From Phaeosaccion multiseriatum (lineage: Eukaryota; Ochrophyta, other classes): a stretch of DNA of 64,000 nt. Location of the stretch: contig OZ218963.1 in the NCBI GenBank assembly GCA_965112735.1, forward strand, positions 1,302,001 to 1,366,000, given 5' to 3'. The notes under the pieces are model-generated. The model worked only from the letters and a program-made list of their open reading frames with translations, made no database searches and had not been told where the DNA came from. Shown piece by piece: positions 46,334 through 63,737 of the stretch (position 1 is the first letter of the stretch; each line of letters begins with the position of its first letter). Made by a program: the position numbers and the translations under genes.

Positions 46334-47432
46334 GGTTCAGGCTGTGTGTGGCACTCCTATTCGGGAAGCAAGGGAGTGTCGAGGGAGGGCGGGCGAGGGC
46401 CAACCGGAGATACAAGCAAAGATCCAACCAGTCGCGCAACCAGCGGGACGACGATGCGAAGCAGGAATGAGGGAGAGGGGGAGGGCGAGAGGTTGCAGTG
46501 GGGGGGGGATGAGCTACGAAAGGGGTCACGCTTCTATTCCCCAAAGGGAGGAGGGAATCAATAATTTTTTCCCGGCTGCCACCCGGATTGGCATCATCAC
46601 ACCAGAGCGAATTCCAGCACAGCTAGCTAGTCTAGCTACCACCTCCCACCTGGCTGGTGCTGGTGCTGCTGCGCTGCTCCTCCTTCTTCCTGTCGTTTCT
46701 TTGGAAGTTTTTAGATTCCCTTCTCCTGCTCCTCCCTCGCGCTGGTTGATCAGCAAGCTTTCATACTCTCTCTCTCCGAGCGAGTCCAGCGTGCTTGTTC
46801 GCGCTGCGTCCGCTCCCTTCCTGCTGGCTGTTTACTGGTGCTAGGCCACCAGAGTAGGTTGGGGTATGTTGTGTAAGCGCGTGCTCCCCGTGCGGGAGGG
46901 GAAGCACCTCAATCACCGAGTACAAGCCCTCTCATTTTTACAAATTCGGGACGACGAAAGGGGGCACAAACGAAGGGCACACAAACTGGAATTTTTTTTC
47001 CTTTTTTTTTCTTTTTCGTCCCTTCCGCAATTCAACAAGGACTTTAAGGAAGCATAAATTTTCTCTATTTTGACTTAGTACCCTTGAGTACAATACCTTT
47101 CGAAAGCAACGCTCTCTCCCTCTCACGCTCCTCCTTCAGTGAACACCTCTGTGCAATCGGAATTGAGGGGAGACAGACCGACTTCACTGGGCTTCCATCG
47201 ATGAGACAAAGTGTGCATTTGTGTGAGATGTATCCAACAGTAGGTAGATGGAGGAGCCCTGAGGACGTCCACATAGCTACTGTACACGTCTCGAGAGGGG
47301 AAAGTTGGAGGGAAAGCTTCCGTGTCTCGCAGCACCACGACTGCATTGTGGATTCCCTCCCCAACCAGCCTGCACCCACCAGTCTCCCAGTCTACCAGTC
47401 TACCACAAAAATTAAAGGGCTGTGCCTTGCCC
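46334..47432. other. Intergenic, no gene seen
   Basis: 5' region of the glycosyltransferase-like gene and 3' region of the MFS-SEC14 gene. Only short frames without domains; a T/C-rich tract at 46990-47015. Confidence 0.5.
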
Positions 47433-49226
47433 TCAGTCCTGGTGGGAAGAAGAGGCTCCCGCCAGCATGACGTCATCCACAAGGAGGCCGATGTCGCTGG
47501 CAGGCACGCCCAATAGCCCTGCTTGATACGGGATGGGGCGACGCGCACGGAACGGAACCGCAGGCAACAACAAGAGAGGGGAGATGAAAATGAGTGGCCG
47601 TGCGACAAGAGAGCAGTTCGAAGGCGGATGGAAAGGGCGGGGCGAGGCGAGGAGACACTTTAGCTCGACCCTCCCTTCCTTCTCAAGAAAAGGAGGACTT
47701 TCTTCGACCATGGAAAGAAAAGCGAAAAAAAGCCCAGCTTCTCCTCGTTTGTTCCCTTCTCTTCCCTCCTTCTCTCCTCCGGGCACGCTTCCGCCGAGAC
47801 CAACAGCATGCACTACGACCCCTCCTCTTCTTTCTCTCTCACCTTCCACGATGTCCCACGGAGTTCCGTTCTGAGATGCTCCACCACCCTCCCGTATCAT
47901 CCCCACGGCAGCCCCTCTCGCTTCCCGGGGGGGGGGGGCCTCTGGTCCTGCGGCGGCGGCTACTGCTGCTGCCCGTGCTGCTGCAGCTGCTGCAGCTGCC
48001 TTGTCGGAGCTACGGGAAGCTCTGGCGCCGGCTGCCCCGACTGCTGCCCCGGCCGCTACATTGACTTGCAGCACCAAGGAGAGCAAGTACACTCCTCCCA
48101 AAAGAGCCGCGCACAGATTGAAGGGGAAGGTGGCGTCCATCGGATAAGACAAGTCCCTTGAGGCGGCAAAGGCAAAGGCCGCTGTGCCCAACACCGGCCC
48201 TCCCACGTCGCCCACCAGCGCCGCCAGCTGTAGCAGCAGCACCATGCCACTCTTGCTGCCCTTGGTCCGTGCCGTGGCGCCCATGCTGCCGCCCCTGCTC
48301 GCGACGCCTTCGTTGGCACTCGTCGCACTGGCGCGCAGAGAAAGCTGCAGGAGCAGGGAGGCTCCAGACCTCGACAAGATGGTCGCACCGTGTAGCGAGG
48401 CCAGTGCTGCCAGCACACACGCCCACAGTGACCACCCCAGCGTGTCTTCCGCCCCACCGCTCGAAGAAGATGCGCGTCGGCGGCTTAACATCTGACGGTT
48501 ACAGGAGAAAGCAGAAAACACACGACGAAGCACACGTAACAGAGCGAGATGTAAAGGTTTGCCCCAGCGTGTGTGCGTGTGTGCGTGCGTGTACGCAAGG
48601 TATCAATAGGACCGGACCAGTCCAAGCCTCACGCACCTGTTGCACCTGATACAGGGCCAGCAGGACCACAATCTGCAGCCCGGCTCCGAGGCGGATGGCT
48701 CGCAGCGGCGATCGAAGAGGCAGACGCACCACCCTGGCTGGCAGGCAGGAGAAGACGCCGGCAAAGGCCACACCGGCCAGGGCCAGAGCCGGCCCGACTC
48801 TCTCGGGGCTGAAGCCCATGCCCCCGTCACTGATGGAGCTGAGCATCCACATGGGCAGTAGGGCCTCTAGTCCGGTCTGAACGGCGCAGCTCAAGACGTA
48901 CACCACCACCACAGTCACCAGCAGCGCTGCTCTGCCACCGCCATGGCAGGTGGAAGCCTCGCCCCCCCTCCTCCTCTTGCCTTTCTTCCCCTTCTCTGCG
49001 GCTGCCCTTCTGCTGTCTGGCAATACTCTAACCCTGCGCCCTCTCGAGAGGAACCCGCCACCTGAAGACGAGCAGCAGGAGCAGCACCACCAGTTACTGT
49101 CTCCCCCCACCCCCGCCCCTCCTCCTCTTCCTCCTCCTCCTCCGCCTCCGCCTCCGCCTCCACCCCCGCCCCTCCCTGACCGTGCTGCTGCTCCGGCGAC
49201 GATGCCACGAGCCATGCCCCCACCAT

Positions 49227-49257
<31 letters not shown>

Positions 49258-50763
49258 TTCAAGGTCAGGGTCACTTCTCTCCTCTCCAAGCAGGTCCGGC
49301 CGCGACCCTCTACCCTGTTTCCGATGCGCCGCCTGAATGGCCTCCACGATGGCCTGCTCCGTCTCTTGCTCCGTGTCCCTGCTTCTGCTCCATCCCGAGC
49401 CCCCTCCCCCTCCACCACCGCCCCTGCCCCAGCCCACGCCACCACTCCCAATGCTGCCCTTTGGACGCAAGGGTCTTGCGCGACCATCCGATGAATGTTC
49501 CATTTCTATCCCATCCTGTAGAGACCTTCTTCGTCGCCGCTTGTGCCCCCCTTCTCCATCCCCAGCCCCAGGGGGCGGGGGGCGCACCATGCCACCACCG
49601 TTGTCCTCCACCCCGCCAGCTTCGGCAGCCGCTCCAAACCGCACATCCTGTTGCCACCGTCCTTCTCCTCCCCCCCCCGCCGCCTCCCTCTCCTCGTCTT
49701 GTAGCACCCACATTTGCCGCGTTTCGTCATAGGTGAATTTGTTCTCCTCGCCCAGATTAGCAAGAGTGGGTCTCTTGCGCCCACCCAACCACAAGCGTAG
49801 GCTGGAGCCCCACCCTCCCCCCCGTTGCCCCCCGCCACTTGCTGTTTCTCCCCTCCGCGTCGGTGGGTGAGTGCCTCCGACTCCAGCCGACACAGAGGCG
49901 AGAGGCCCATTGCTGCTGCTAGCGCTACTGTTGTGTGCCACCACTGACGGTGGTGAGATTTGGACGTCCTCTGGACAAGCCTCGTCGTGCCCAGGCGGCT
50001 CTCCGATTTCCAATTGCTCCACCAGCTCTGTCAACCCCCTTTCCTCTGGCGCTTCCCCGAGCTTACACGTGGAGGTGCCCCCAAGCTCTTGGGGAATCTG
50101 TTCCAATGGAATCACTTCCAGCAAGGCAGGTAGGAAGTCCGTTCCACAAATCTTGAGCTGTGGATGCGTATGCACAGAAAGAACGCGTGGATTGGGGCGC
50201 AGACGGACGAAAGAGGGAGTAAGGAAAGCCTGAAATATGAAATGTTAAAAGCTGAGGTGGATCGCTGACTTGCAATCAATAACATCAATTCACCTGCCCC
50301 TTCTTGCCCTGTATCCTCCCTCTCCATGGCGTTCGTTTTCTACTCTCACCTTGGCCTTGGTATTGGCGGAAAGCACATTGGCGACAACTTTCCAGGAGCC
50401 GGCGAACCACCAAGGCGCATTTATGATGATGATCGCGCTTTGGCGGCCAGGGTAGTGGTTCTGCATAACCTCCGCAGTGGCCGATAGGTATGTCAGCATG
50501 ACCTGGACGGCAGCGCAAGGCAATGATGGGCACAAGAAGGTTACTGAGAGCAGGGCTGAGGGCGCACGCGACGACTCGAATTAAGTCAGGAGAGGTGAGG
50601 CACGCCAAGGGGGGTCAGCCAAAAGGGACGAATGCCAAATACCACACAGTTTCGTGTACTCTTCTTACCTTGTTGTTCCGCACGGTATTTAGCGTGAGCC
50701 CTTTCACATCCAAAACGGTCGCCAGCGTGTCATCTGGCACAACAAACGCACACAAGGGCGCGT

Positions 50764-50845
<82 letters not shown>

Positions 50846-52741
50846 GAGATGGAGAGAAAATGGGTCAAATGCCGTTCGAAGGGAGGGGAGGGAGTGTCTA
50901 GCAGCACAGTCACGCCCGGCCAAGCCTGAGTCTGAGGGAGATGACGTCACGCCCGGCCAAGCCTGAGTCTGAGGGAGATGGATGGGGTGTGGGGTGGAAG
51001 GACGCCGCACAGCACTCAGCACTCAATAGGGGTCAAAGGCGCTCTTTGTGAGCCTCCCACCCAACCTCCTCCCGCACCACTACAGTTCCGGCCGTACGTA
51101 CGTACAGTGCATGCAAACTGAAAGTAATGTAACGCTACGTACCATCGCCCATCGACAGCCGGGTCCATATGTACTCGTTGACAAAGGTGTAGTGCCGCTG
51201 CATTGCAGAGCCGTCCACCCCCAGCGCTGCGAGGCGACCGAACTGCATCCTCCCCGGGCTCTCGTAGCACACGATTTCTCCCTCCTGCAGCCGACATACA
51301 TGGGTCGAGCGAGAGAGCGTTACTCAGAGATTGTGAGACCAAGGCTAATTAATATAGAGTGTGAGCAACAGTATGTGTGGCTTGCAAAAGTGAGGGCAGC
51401 AACTTACACCCTTTCTCCGCTGCTGATACTGCTGCTGCTGCCGCTGCTGATGCTGATGCTGCATGCCACCTACCTTGGTTCTGCCATGCAAAAAGTGAGG
51501 GTAGCACTCCTTGATGAGGTGGAAATTGGGTTGCCTTTCTCGCAGCACGCGTCCCACTTTCATCTCCTCCTTCCAGCGGCAGGTCGCGTCCCACATAGCC
51601 TGGGCCTTGCGCTCTGACCGGCACGCCCGGAGGTACCGGCCCGGGGGGGTTGTTGGGCTAACCTGGGGGGTTGTTGGGCTAACCTGACCGTCCCCTGACT
51701 CGGTGGCCCCACCCCGCCCTTCTTCGAGACTTAGCAGAGGTACCGAGTCTGTAACTGCCCCTGCCCCTGCCCCTCCTGCTGCTGCTGCTGCTGCTGCTGC
51801 TCTTGAGCGAGACTGACGGGTAGTGGGGACTGGAAAAGCAATGACGACTGCAGAGATCAGCGCAGCAGTCAGGACGCAGACTAGAGCCACCGGCTTCCCG
51901 TCGAAGGCCGAGACGCCCCAAGTCTGTTGCCCGTGAAAGGAGGGGGAGAGGTGTAGAGGGGGGAGGGGAGGGAGGAGCAATTGGTTGGGGGGAGGTATTC
52001 TCGATAACGGCCCAGCTCAGGACAGGACAGGGTGGACACAGCAGCAACGAAAAGGCTACTCACCCACCCACCCACCCATGCATGTACGCACAGTCACAAA
52101 CGCACCTTCCTCCATAGAAGACCTCCCATCAAGGGCCCCGCCGCGAAGCCTATGAAGAACATGACGTGAGAACTCGCTCCCTCCACAGACGCCCCAGTGC
52201 CACCCGTCAGTGTATTACCTTTAGCACTGGAGCTTCCGGTCCGTCTTTCCTCCTCGCTGAAGCTGTTGCTGTTTCTGCTGCTGACGACACACTTACAGAG
52301 CAAGCTCGTGAGCGCCCCACTCAGGCTTCGTGCCAGGAGGAGGCCACCGGCGCTGTCTGCAAAGAGACCAAGCCATATCAGCAGCAGCGAGGTGGCGAGC
52401 ACAGCGCCCATGAGTAAGCCTCGGTGCGAAGGGAAGCGGGCCATGAAGGGCCAGCATACGTTGACCACTCCCCTTCCCGCCATGTAGCCGGCATACACGT
52501 GGCCCCATTGTCGCGCGACGAGAGCCCACTCCTCCGGGTCTCGCTGAGTCGCATCGATAGCCTCGTCGTCCTGAAGCTGCCCCTGTAGGTCTAAAGCGGC
52601 CTGCTCCTCCTGCTGCGGCATCGTGTCCAGCCCCAGGTACTCGTACAGCAAGAGAGGTCCAATCGGAAGGAGCATGGAGCGCACCAATGCGTCGCATAGC
52701 AGCGCCACGTTCAAGCTACTGCTCCTCCTGGCCCTGCCCAT
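47433..52741 (-). CDS. MFS transporter with SEC14/CRAL-TRIO domain in the central loop
   Basis: Eight exons, 52741-52106, 51923-51474, 51284-51143, 50733-50669, 50502-50350, 50157-48637, 48491-47843 and 47518-47433, all in phase, give 1233 aa. Residues 1-260 form six hydrophobic helices with an MFS layout (GHVYAGYMAGRGVVNVCWP then ARFPSHRG resembles the TM2-3 loop). Residues about 320-520 are a SEC14 lipid-transfer domain: AMWDATCRWKEEMKVGRVL and LIKECYPHFLHGRTK (CRAL-TRIO N part), ATVLDVKGLTL, IIIINAPWWFAGSWKVV, and LKICGTDFLPALLEVIPLEQ with PQELGG. A low-complexity Gly/Ser/Arg linker (520-880) leads to six more helices (about 890-1135), such as LLVTVVVVYVLSCAVQTGLE and FNLCAALLGGVYLLSLVL. 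Thus both MFS halves flank the SEC14 domain. Its role might be phosphoinositide-regulated transport or lipid flipping; the substrate is unknown. ATG 52741 is the first in frame. Confidence 0.82.
50764..50843. repeat. (CA)n, 40 units, intronic
   Basis: Pure CA dinucleotide run in the MFS-SEC14 intron between exons 51284-51143 and 50733-50669. Confidence 0.95.
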
Positions 52742-53073
52742 CACTGGAGCAACCCTACAATTATGCAATTACTTTACACCCCATACCATCCAAGTTACCC
52801 GCGTGGCAAGTAAGGTGAGGTGTGAAGAAGAGGAAAACAGAGGTGGAAAGGTAAGGATAAGGAGGAGGCGAGTGGCGGTCGGCCGCGCGGGCCGGGGCCG
52901 GGCCGCCGAGGCGGCATTCATTGACTTAAACCTTCATCCTTTTCCTTTCCTTTCCATTCCTTCCTTTCACACATTCTCTGTTGTGAATATATGAATGAAA
53001 ATATGAACCACCCTCTCAGGGAGGCCGAGACAGGGAGATGTCCAGAAACGCCTTGGCCTGTCTGCGCCGATTT
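52742..53073. other. Intergenic gap
   Basis: 5' region of the MFS-SEC14 gene and 3' region of katanin p60. It contains a GGCCGCGCGGGCCGGGGCCGG palindromic patch at about 52878-52905, then AT-rich sequence. No gene. Confidence 0.5.
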
Positions 53074-57259
<4,186 letters not shown>

Positions 57260-57502
57260 CACACGCTTCTCCCTCCTTCCTCTCTTGCCTGATTCAAGAC
57301 CGTCACACCCTCTTCGCTTTCAAGTCTGTTCTTTCTGCTCATTCGGCTTTTCCTTCCCCCTTCCCTTCCCAACGGCGTACCACCAACGCGTTTTCTGTGG
57401 GGAGGCAGTCCCCCGGGGGGTTCACCTCTGGATGGGAGCGCCAGACCGAGAAGACAAGGGCGGGATTGAGACGGCTGAGAGGATAGGAGGAGGGATACGA
57501 AC
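57260..57502. promoter_or_regulatory. Bidirectional promoter region, katanin p60 and UPF1
   Basis: Only 243 bp separate the two start codons, so both promoters and leaders share this stretch. It is CT-rich with no evident TATA box. Co-expression is possible but not shown. Confidence 0.6.
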
Positions 57503-59504
57503 ATGAGTATCCCTCCGGAGGACCCCGCCGTCCCTGGTGTGGACGACTGGGTGGCGCAGAGCGAGCACGGCTCCGAGTACGGCGGCGACGATCACCTGGA
57601 GGATGATATCCTTGGGGTGGCGGGTGAGGGTGGTGGAGACGATGGGGGTGGGGAGAAGGGGGGCGGTGAGCAATCCGAAGCTGGTGCTGGTGCTGCTACC
57701 GCTGCTGCTGCGGCGGCGGCAACTCTGGGCGGTGGGAAAGAGGAGAAAAGTGCTGCTGCTGCTCCTGCTGGTGCTGCCACTCCTGCTGGTGGTGGCCAAG
57801 CGCCGCCGGAGGAGGACGGCTGGATGGACGGTGCCGACAGCGTAGTGAGCCATAATGCCTCTGCCGCCCCTCCCAGCGTGGCCCCGTCCTACAGCGCCTA
57901 TGCGGACGGGGAGGACGAGGATGCAGATCTGGCCAGCGTGGGAACAGGGATGGAGACACTGACCCTCCATGAGAAGGATGGGGAAGGAGGATCCACTGCT
58001 GCTGCTGCCGCGTCGTCGGCTGCTGGGGGGCTTGACGAGGCCTCTGCCCTTGGAGACGACAACGACGAAGAGGCGCAGGAGGGAGTCGAGTCGGCTGAGT
58101 GGGCTTGCAAGTACTGCGGGATCCACGACCCTGCGTGTGTGGTCAAGTGCGTCGAGTCGGGCAAGTGGTTCTGTAACTCTTGCGGCAACTCTTCGGGAAG
58201 TCACATCATCCAGCACCTTGTCCGCGCCAAGAACAAGCAGGTGGGTGGGTCTGCTTGCTGCTGGCTCGTAGCTTCTCTTGTTTGTCGTTGTCGTCGTTGT
58301 TGTTGTTGCTACTGTTTTCAAATCCATGTTCACTCATCTTTAGCCTCTCTCTCTTGTCGCTCCCGCTCTCCCTCCCTTCACCCCCCCCCCCACCTCCACC
58401 CTCCCTGTGCACACAGGTGTGTCTCCACCCAGACTCCCCCTTGGGCGAGACCATTCTCGAGTGCTACAACTGCGGCTCGCGCAATGTCTTCCTGCTGGGA
58501 TTCGTCCCGGCCAAGACCGAGAGCGTGGTGGTGCTGCTGTGCCGAGTGTGTGTGGAAGGCGCCCATGCCCTCAAGGAGATGGGGTGGGACCTGTCTGAGT
58601 GGCTGCCACTCATCCAAGACCGCCGCTTCCTTCCGTGGTTGGTCAAGGTTCCCTCCGAGCAGCAGCAGCTCCGCGCCCGACAGATCTCCGCCGGGCAGAT
58701 CGCCCGTCTGGAGGAGCTTTGGAAGGACGACCCCAACGCCACGCAAGATGACTTGGACAAGCCCGGGGTGGACGACGAGGCGCAGGTGCGTGCGTGCGTG
58801 TCAGAAGCGAGAGGGACTAACTTGCTAGGCGCCACATTCCCCCTCTCCGGAGCATGTGGAGTGTGTTTTCTGCCGCTGTGCTCTCCTTTGCTCTCCTCTC
58901 CCTCCACCCCGCCTCCTCATTGTACCTCGCTGCTGTGTTTTCTGCTGCTGTCGACAATCTTCCCTCTCGGCCGCTTTTCCCTTGCCCCCCCCCCCTCCTC
59001 CTCTCTCCCGCCCGTACCCTCTCTCTCACATACACACACACACATAGCCCGTTCTGCTTAAATACGAAGACGGCTACCACTACCAAAACATCATGGCGCC
59101 GCTGGTAAAGATGGAGGCCGATTACGACAAGAAGATGAAGGAGAATCAGATGCAGGAGGGTGTCTCTGTTCGCTGGGACCAAGGCCTCAATCAGAAGCGT
59201 GTCGCAATATTTAGACACACGCAGGTACGGTACGGTGCACTTGGGGTCAGAACAATAGTGACCACTGAACTGAACAAAACGCCCCACCCCCACCTTGGTT
59301 GGTCGATGCACAAATTTACCACAGCAAGAAGCGATGGGGGGCTACACTATTCTGTTGTCCAAACACTCCAACCAACCCCCAGCCCAAGTCAACCTCCCCT
59401 TATCCCTTCTTCTCCCTTTCCCCCTTGTCCCCCTCCCTTCCAACCCATCCTCCCAACATTTCCATCCTTACGTTTTCTCTGCCCTTCTCCTCCCGCTCGC
59501 TGCC

Positions 59505-59557
<53 letters not shown>

Positions 59558-62500
59558 CTTATGCATGTTTGCTGTTCGTTTCCTCCGCTGGCATCAGGAC
59601 GAGGCCAACATGCGCATGGTCATTGGGGACGAACTCAAGCTGCGCATGGACGCGGGGTCCGCTCGCGTGTACGGCCAGGCGTGGGAGGGGGTGGGACACG
59701 TGTTGAGGATCCAGGACGGGGAGGTGTCGCTGGAGATGAGAGCCGCACAGGTGTGTGAGGCTGGGAGCAGAGCGAGTACCATCGACGTTTGTCTCTTGTC
59801 TGTTTGATCGATCACACTCAGTGTTCTCCAACGCGCTGTTCGCCCCATTTTGTGGTTGATGTATGTATAGCATGTGTGGAAACTAAACCCCTTAGGTGGT
59901 TCCTGTTTGAAGTCAATGACTACACCCCTTTTAAGGGGGAGGGATCCCCCGACATGATTCATGATTCCCCTACAGTATTCTTCTCTGTTCCCTCCCTCCC
60001 CTCATCCCTTCTTCCCCTGTAGCATTCTTCTCTTGTTCCCTCTCCCCCAACCTTAACCCCCCTCTGACACTCTTATCTGCCCCCCCCCCCCCCCCCACGT
60101 ATGCCTGTAATCTTCGCCCTCCCTCCCTCCCTCCCTCCCCCCATCCGTCCTTCCCCCCCCCCCAAAAACCCTCAAAGGTGCCTATCGAGATGACGGAGGG
60201 ATACGAGGTGGAGTTTGTGTGGAAGTCCATCTCTTACGATCGCATGCAAGCCGCCCTCAAGTCCCTCGCGGTGGACGACACGAGCGTCAGCGGCTTCCTC
60301 TACCACAAGCTCTTGGGTCACGAAGTGGAGCCCCAAATGCTCAAAGTCAACTTGCCCAGAGTCTTTTCCGCCCCAGGCCTCCCCGAGCTCAACCACTCGC
60401 AGTTCTCGGCGGTCAAGTCGGTGCTGCAGCGACCCCTCAGCTTGATCCAGGGCCCCCCCGGCACCGGTAAGACGGTCACATCGGCGACGCTTGTTTTCCA
60501 CCTCGCCAAGCAAAACATGGGCCAGGTGCTGGTGTGTGCTCCTTCCAACGTGGCGGTGGATCACCTCACGGAGAAGATCCACCTCACCGGCCTGCGGGTG
60601 GTGCGGCTGGCCGCCAAGAGCAGAGAATCCACTTCGTCCAATGTGGACCACCTCACTCTACACACCATGGTGCGCGAGCTCGACACCCCCGACAAGGTTG
60701 AGTTCCGCAAGCTTGCGCAGCTCAAAGAGGAGCAGGGAGAGTTGGTGGCGGCGGATGAGCGCAAATTCCGCAGACTGCGCTCGCAGACGGAGAGAGAGAT
60801 TCTGCACGCTGCTGACGTCATTTGCACCACGTGCGTCGGAGCGGGCGACCCTCGCCTGTCCAACTTCCGCTTCCGCCAGGTGAGAGGGACACAGGGGGAG
60901 GGGGAGGGCGCGTTGAGAGTGGTGTTTGTTTGTAGGCAAAGTTTGGGGCGCTTCATTTCTTGTGTGTTTCAAATTCAAAGTGCACCCATTTCCTTCCCTC
61001 CCTCCATCACTCACACACTCACTAGCTGACCGGTCCTAACGTCCGTCTTCGCACCCCCCTCCCCCTCCCTCCACTTCCCCTCCCCTCCTCTCCCCTCCTC
61101 TCTTCTCCCCTCCCCTCTCCGCCCCCCTCCCCTCCCCTCCTCTCTTCTCCCCTTCCCTCCCCTCCCCTCCCCTCCCCTCCCCTCCCTTCCCCTCCCCTCC
61201 CCTACCCTCCCCATATAGGTGCTGATCGACGAGGCGACGCAGGCGATGGAGGCGGAGTGTCTCATCCCCATAGTACAGGGTGCCAAGCAGCTCGTCCTGG
61301 TGGGCGATCACTGCCAGCTCGGCCCTGTCATCATGTGCAAGAAGAGCGCCAAGGCCGGCCTCACACAGAGCCTCTTTGAGCGCCTGGTGTTGCTTGGCAT
61401 CAGGCCCATTCGTCTGCAGGTGTGTGTGGGCGTGGATGGATGTGTGTGTGGGTGTGGTTGGGTGGGTTGGTGGATGGGTGTGCGCGTGTCGGTGTTGAAC
61501 GGCCTCTTATCTGGGACCTACTTAGGGCGAGCAATAATGAATGATGGTACGGTACCCCACACTTCTTTCCCCAGTCCGTGCTTGTTCTTGTTCTTCCTTT
61601 CCCCCCTACTTTACTGTACCGCTGTGGAGGACACACGTACGAAGAGCTCTCTACCTCTCCCGCACACCCCTCTGAAGCGTGTGCGTATCGCGTTGCCACC
61701 ACCCCCTGCCCATGCACTCCCATCCACTGCCATCCACTGCCATCCACTGCCCCCTCCCTCTGTCAGGTCCAGTACCGTATGCACCCCTGCCTGTCGGAGT
61801 TCCCCTCCAATATGTTCTACGAGGGCACGCTGCAGAACGGCGTCACGGAGGCGGAGCGAACCATGGCACAGGTACGTGTGTGTACAGGAGAGGACGTGTA
61901 TGGGGGTAGGAGGAGGAGGAGGAGGAGGAGGGAGGGAGGAGGAGGGAGAGGAGGAGGAGGAGGAGGAGGAGGAGGGAGGAGGGGGAGGAGGGAGGAGGAG
62001 GAGGAGGAGGCCATATCTGCCATTGGCATGGAATCTCTGTCCGCCCTCCCCTTGCATCATCATCACCAGGCTGCCCCTGCTTACATCACATTCATACCTT
62101 CACTAGGCTGCCCCTGCTTACATCACACTCATACCTTCACCAGGCTGCCCCTGCTTACATCACATTCATACCTACCTCCTCTCGACTGCCACTCCTGCGC
62201 TTGTCCTCCCCCCCCTGGGCCATTCCCCACCCATACCATCGTCATTGGTGTTGTGCTGTTGTTGTGATGTTGTGCTCTGCAGGTGGACTTCCCCTGGCCC
62301 GTTCCCTCCAAGCCCATGTTCTTCCACATCACAAATGGCGTGGAGGAGATCTCCAGTAGCGGCACTTCCTACCTCAACCGCACAGAAGCAAGGTTCGTCC
62401 GCCTCATTGTGCATGTATGCATAACCGCTTCTTCGACCCCAATGGCTTCCCCTCGCGCTTCGTTTGTTTTGCCATACACACACATACATACACACATACA

Positions 62501-63553
62501 CACACACACGCCACGCATCCATCATTTCGGACTCCCCCCTCATGACCACATCCTTTCCATCTCTCCCAATACCCAACGAGGCGTAGTGCGAGGCGTTGTG
62601 CGCAGAGAGAGAGATCAATGTGCGCCTCACACCCACCCACCTCTCTCTCTCGGCCTTCTCTCTCTGCCCACCCCTCGTCGTTTTACCCACCCCGTTTCCT
62701 CCCATCCAATCGCGCAGCAACGTGGAGAAGGCGGTGACCCACTTTTTGAAGAATGGCGTTACACCGGAGCAGATCGGCGTCATCACCCCTTACGAAGGGC
62801 AGCGCTCCTACATTGTGTCCTACATGCAGCGCTCCGGCTCTCTACGCTCCCAGCTATACGCGGACATTGAAGTCGCTTCTGTGGACAGCTTCCAGGGCCG
62901 AGAGAAGGACTTTATCATCCTCACGTGTGTGCGCTCCAACGAACACCAGGGCATTGGATTTCTCTCGGACCCGCGCCGCCTGAATGTGGCCCTCACGCGG
63001 GCAAAGTACGGCACCATCCTGGTTGGAAACCCTCGTATTTTGGCCAAGAACCCTTTGTGGAATGCCCTCATCAACTACTACAAGGAGAATGACGGGCTGG
63101 TGGAGGGCCCTCTCAACAATATGACTTCTTCGATGATGTCCTTCCCGAAGCCTCGGGGCCGGCCTGACGACCGCAGGCTGTACTTTACAGCTCTCGCTCA
63201 GGGCAACATAGACCCCAGAGCGGCGGGGGCGGGAGGACCGGGGGGGGGGATACCTTCAGGTGAGAGCGGGGGGTGGGGCAGGAGAGTACCCACCAGACAG
63301 CAAGCCGCTGCTGTTGCTGTCGGATTGAGTATGATTGTTGCTGATCTTGGGGGGGGGGGGGTGATTGTGCTTTTCGATTGTTGGGTACTCTCGCTGATAC
63401 GTCACGCCGCTGATTGACCTCATTGCTTGTCAAGACCCCCACTCCGACTGCTGCTGACAGACACACGATTCATTGTCCCCATGGCTCCCGGCTTTCTTTT
63501 TGGACGCACACAACACTCACTCACGCACACGCACACACACTCACACTCGCACG

Positions 63554-63593
<40 letters not shown>

Positions 63594-63737
63594 ATTGATT
63601 CTCCAGGCAAGATGCCGAACGGGCACCCTCAGCGCCGTTACGAGCCGATGGACAGTCGCTTCGACCCCCGCTACGACGGACTGCAAGCGGGGCCTCCGGG
63701 CCCGGGCATGTACGGCATTGGAGGCGGAGACCCTCAG
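57503..63737 (+). CDS. UPF1: UPF1/RENT1 RNA helicase, 3' end outside window
   Basis: ATP-dependent 5'-3' RNA helicase at the core of nonsense-mediated mRNA decay. Ten exons are visible: 57503-58240, 58417-58785, 59048-59224, 59598-59750, 60178-60879, 61219-61419, 61767-61871, 62283-62392, 62718-63259 and 63607-63737 (1076 codons). The last ends at a donor in phase 0, so more exons follow. The N terminus is acidic and Gly/Ala-rich. The Cys-His zinc domain starts at [11 protein letters not shown] (about 203) and continues in exon 2. The 1B domain precedes Walker A GPPGTGKT (about 571). Motif II reads VLIDEATQA at 714-722. [34 protein letters not shown] and [11 protein letters not shown] are motifs III to VI. 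The tail after 1000 is Gly/Pro-rich, where SQ phosphosites lie in other species. The intron before exon 4 has a (GAT)n run. Confidence 0.96.
59505..59556. repeat. (GAT)n, 17 units, UPF1 intron
   Basis: Trinucleotide run in the intron 59225-59597, ending 41 bp before the acceptor. Confidence 0.95.
61060..61205. repeat. CCCCT-rich tract in UPF1 intron
   Basis: CCCCT/CCTCT tract fills the 3' part of the intron 60880-61218, right up to the acceptor CCATATAG. It serves as an extended pyrimidine tract. Confidence 0.85.
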
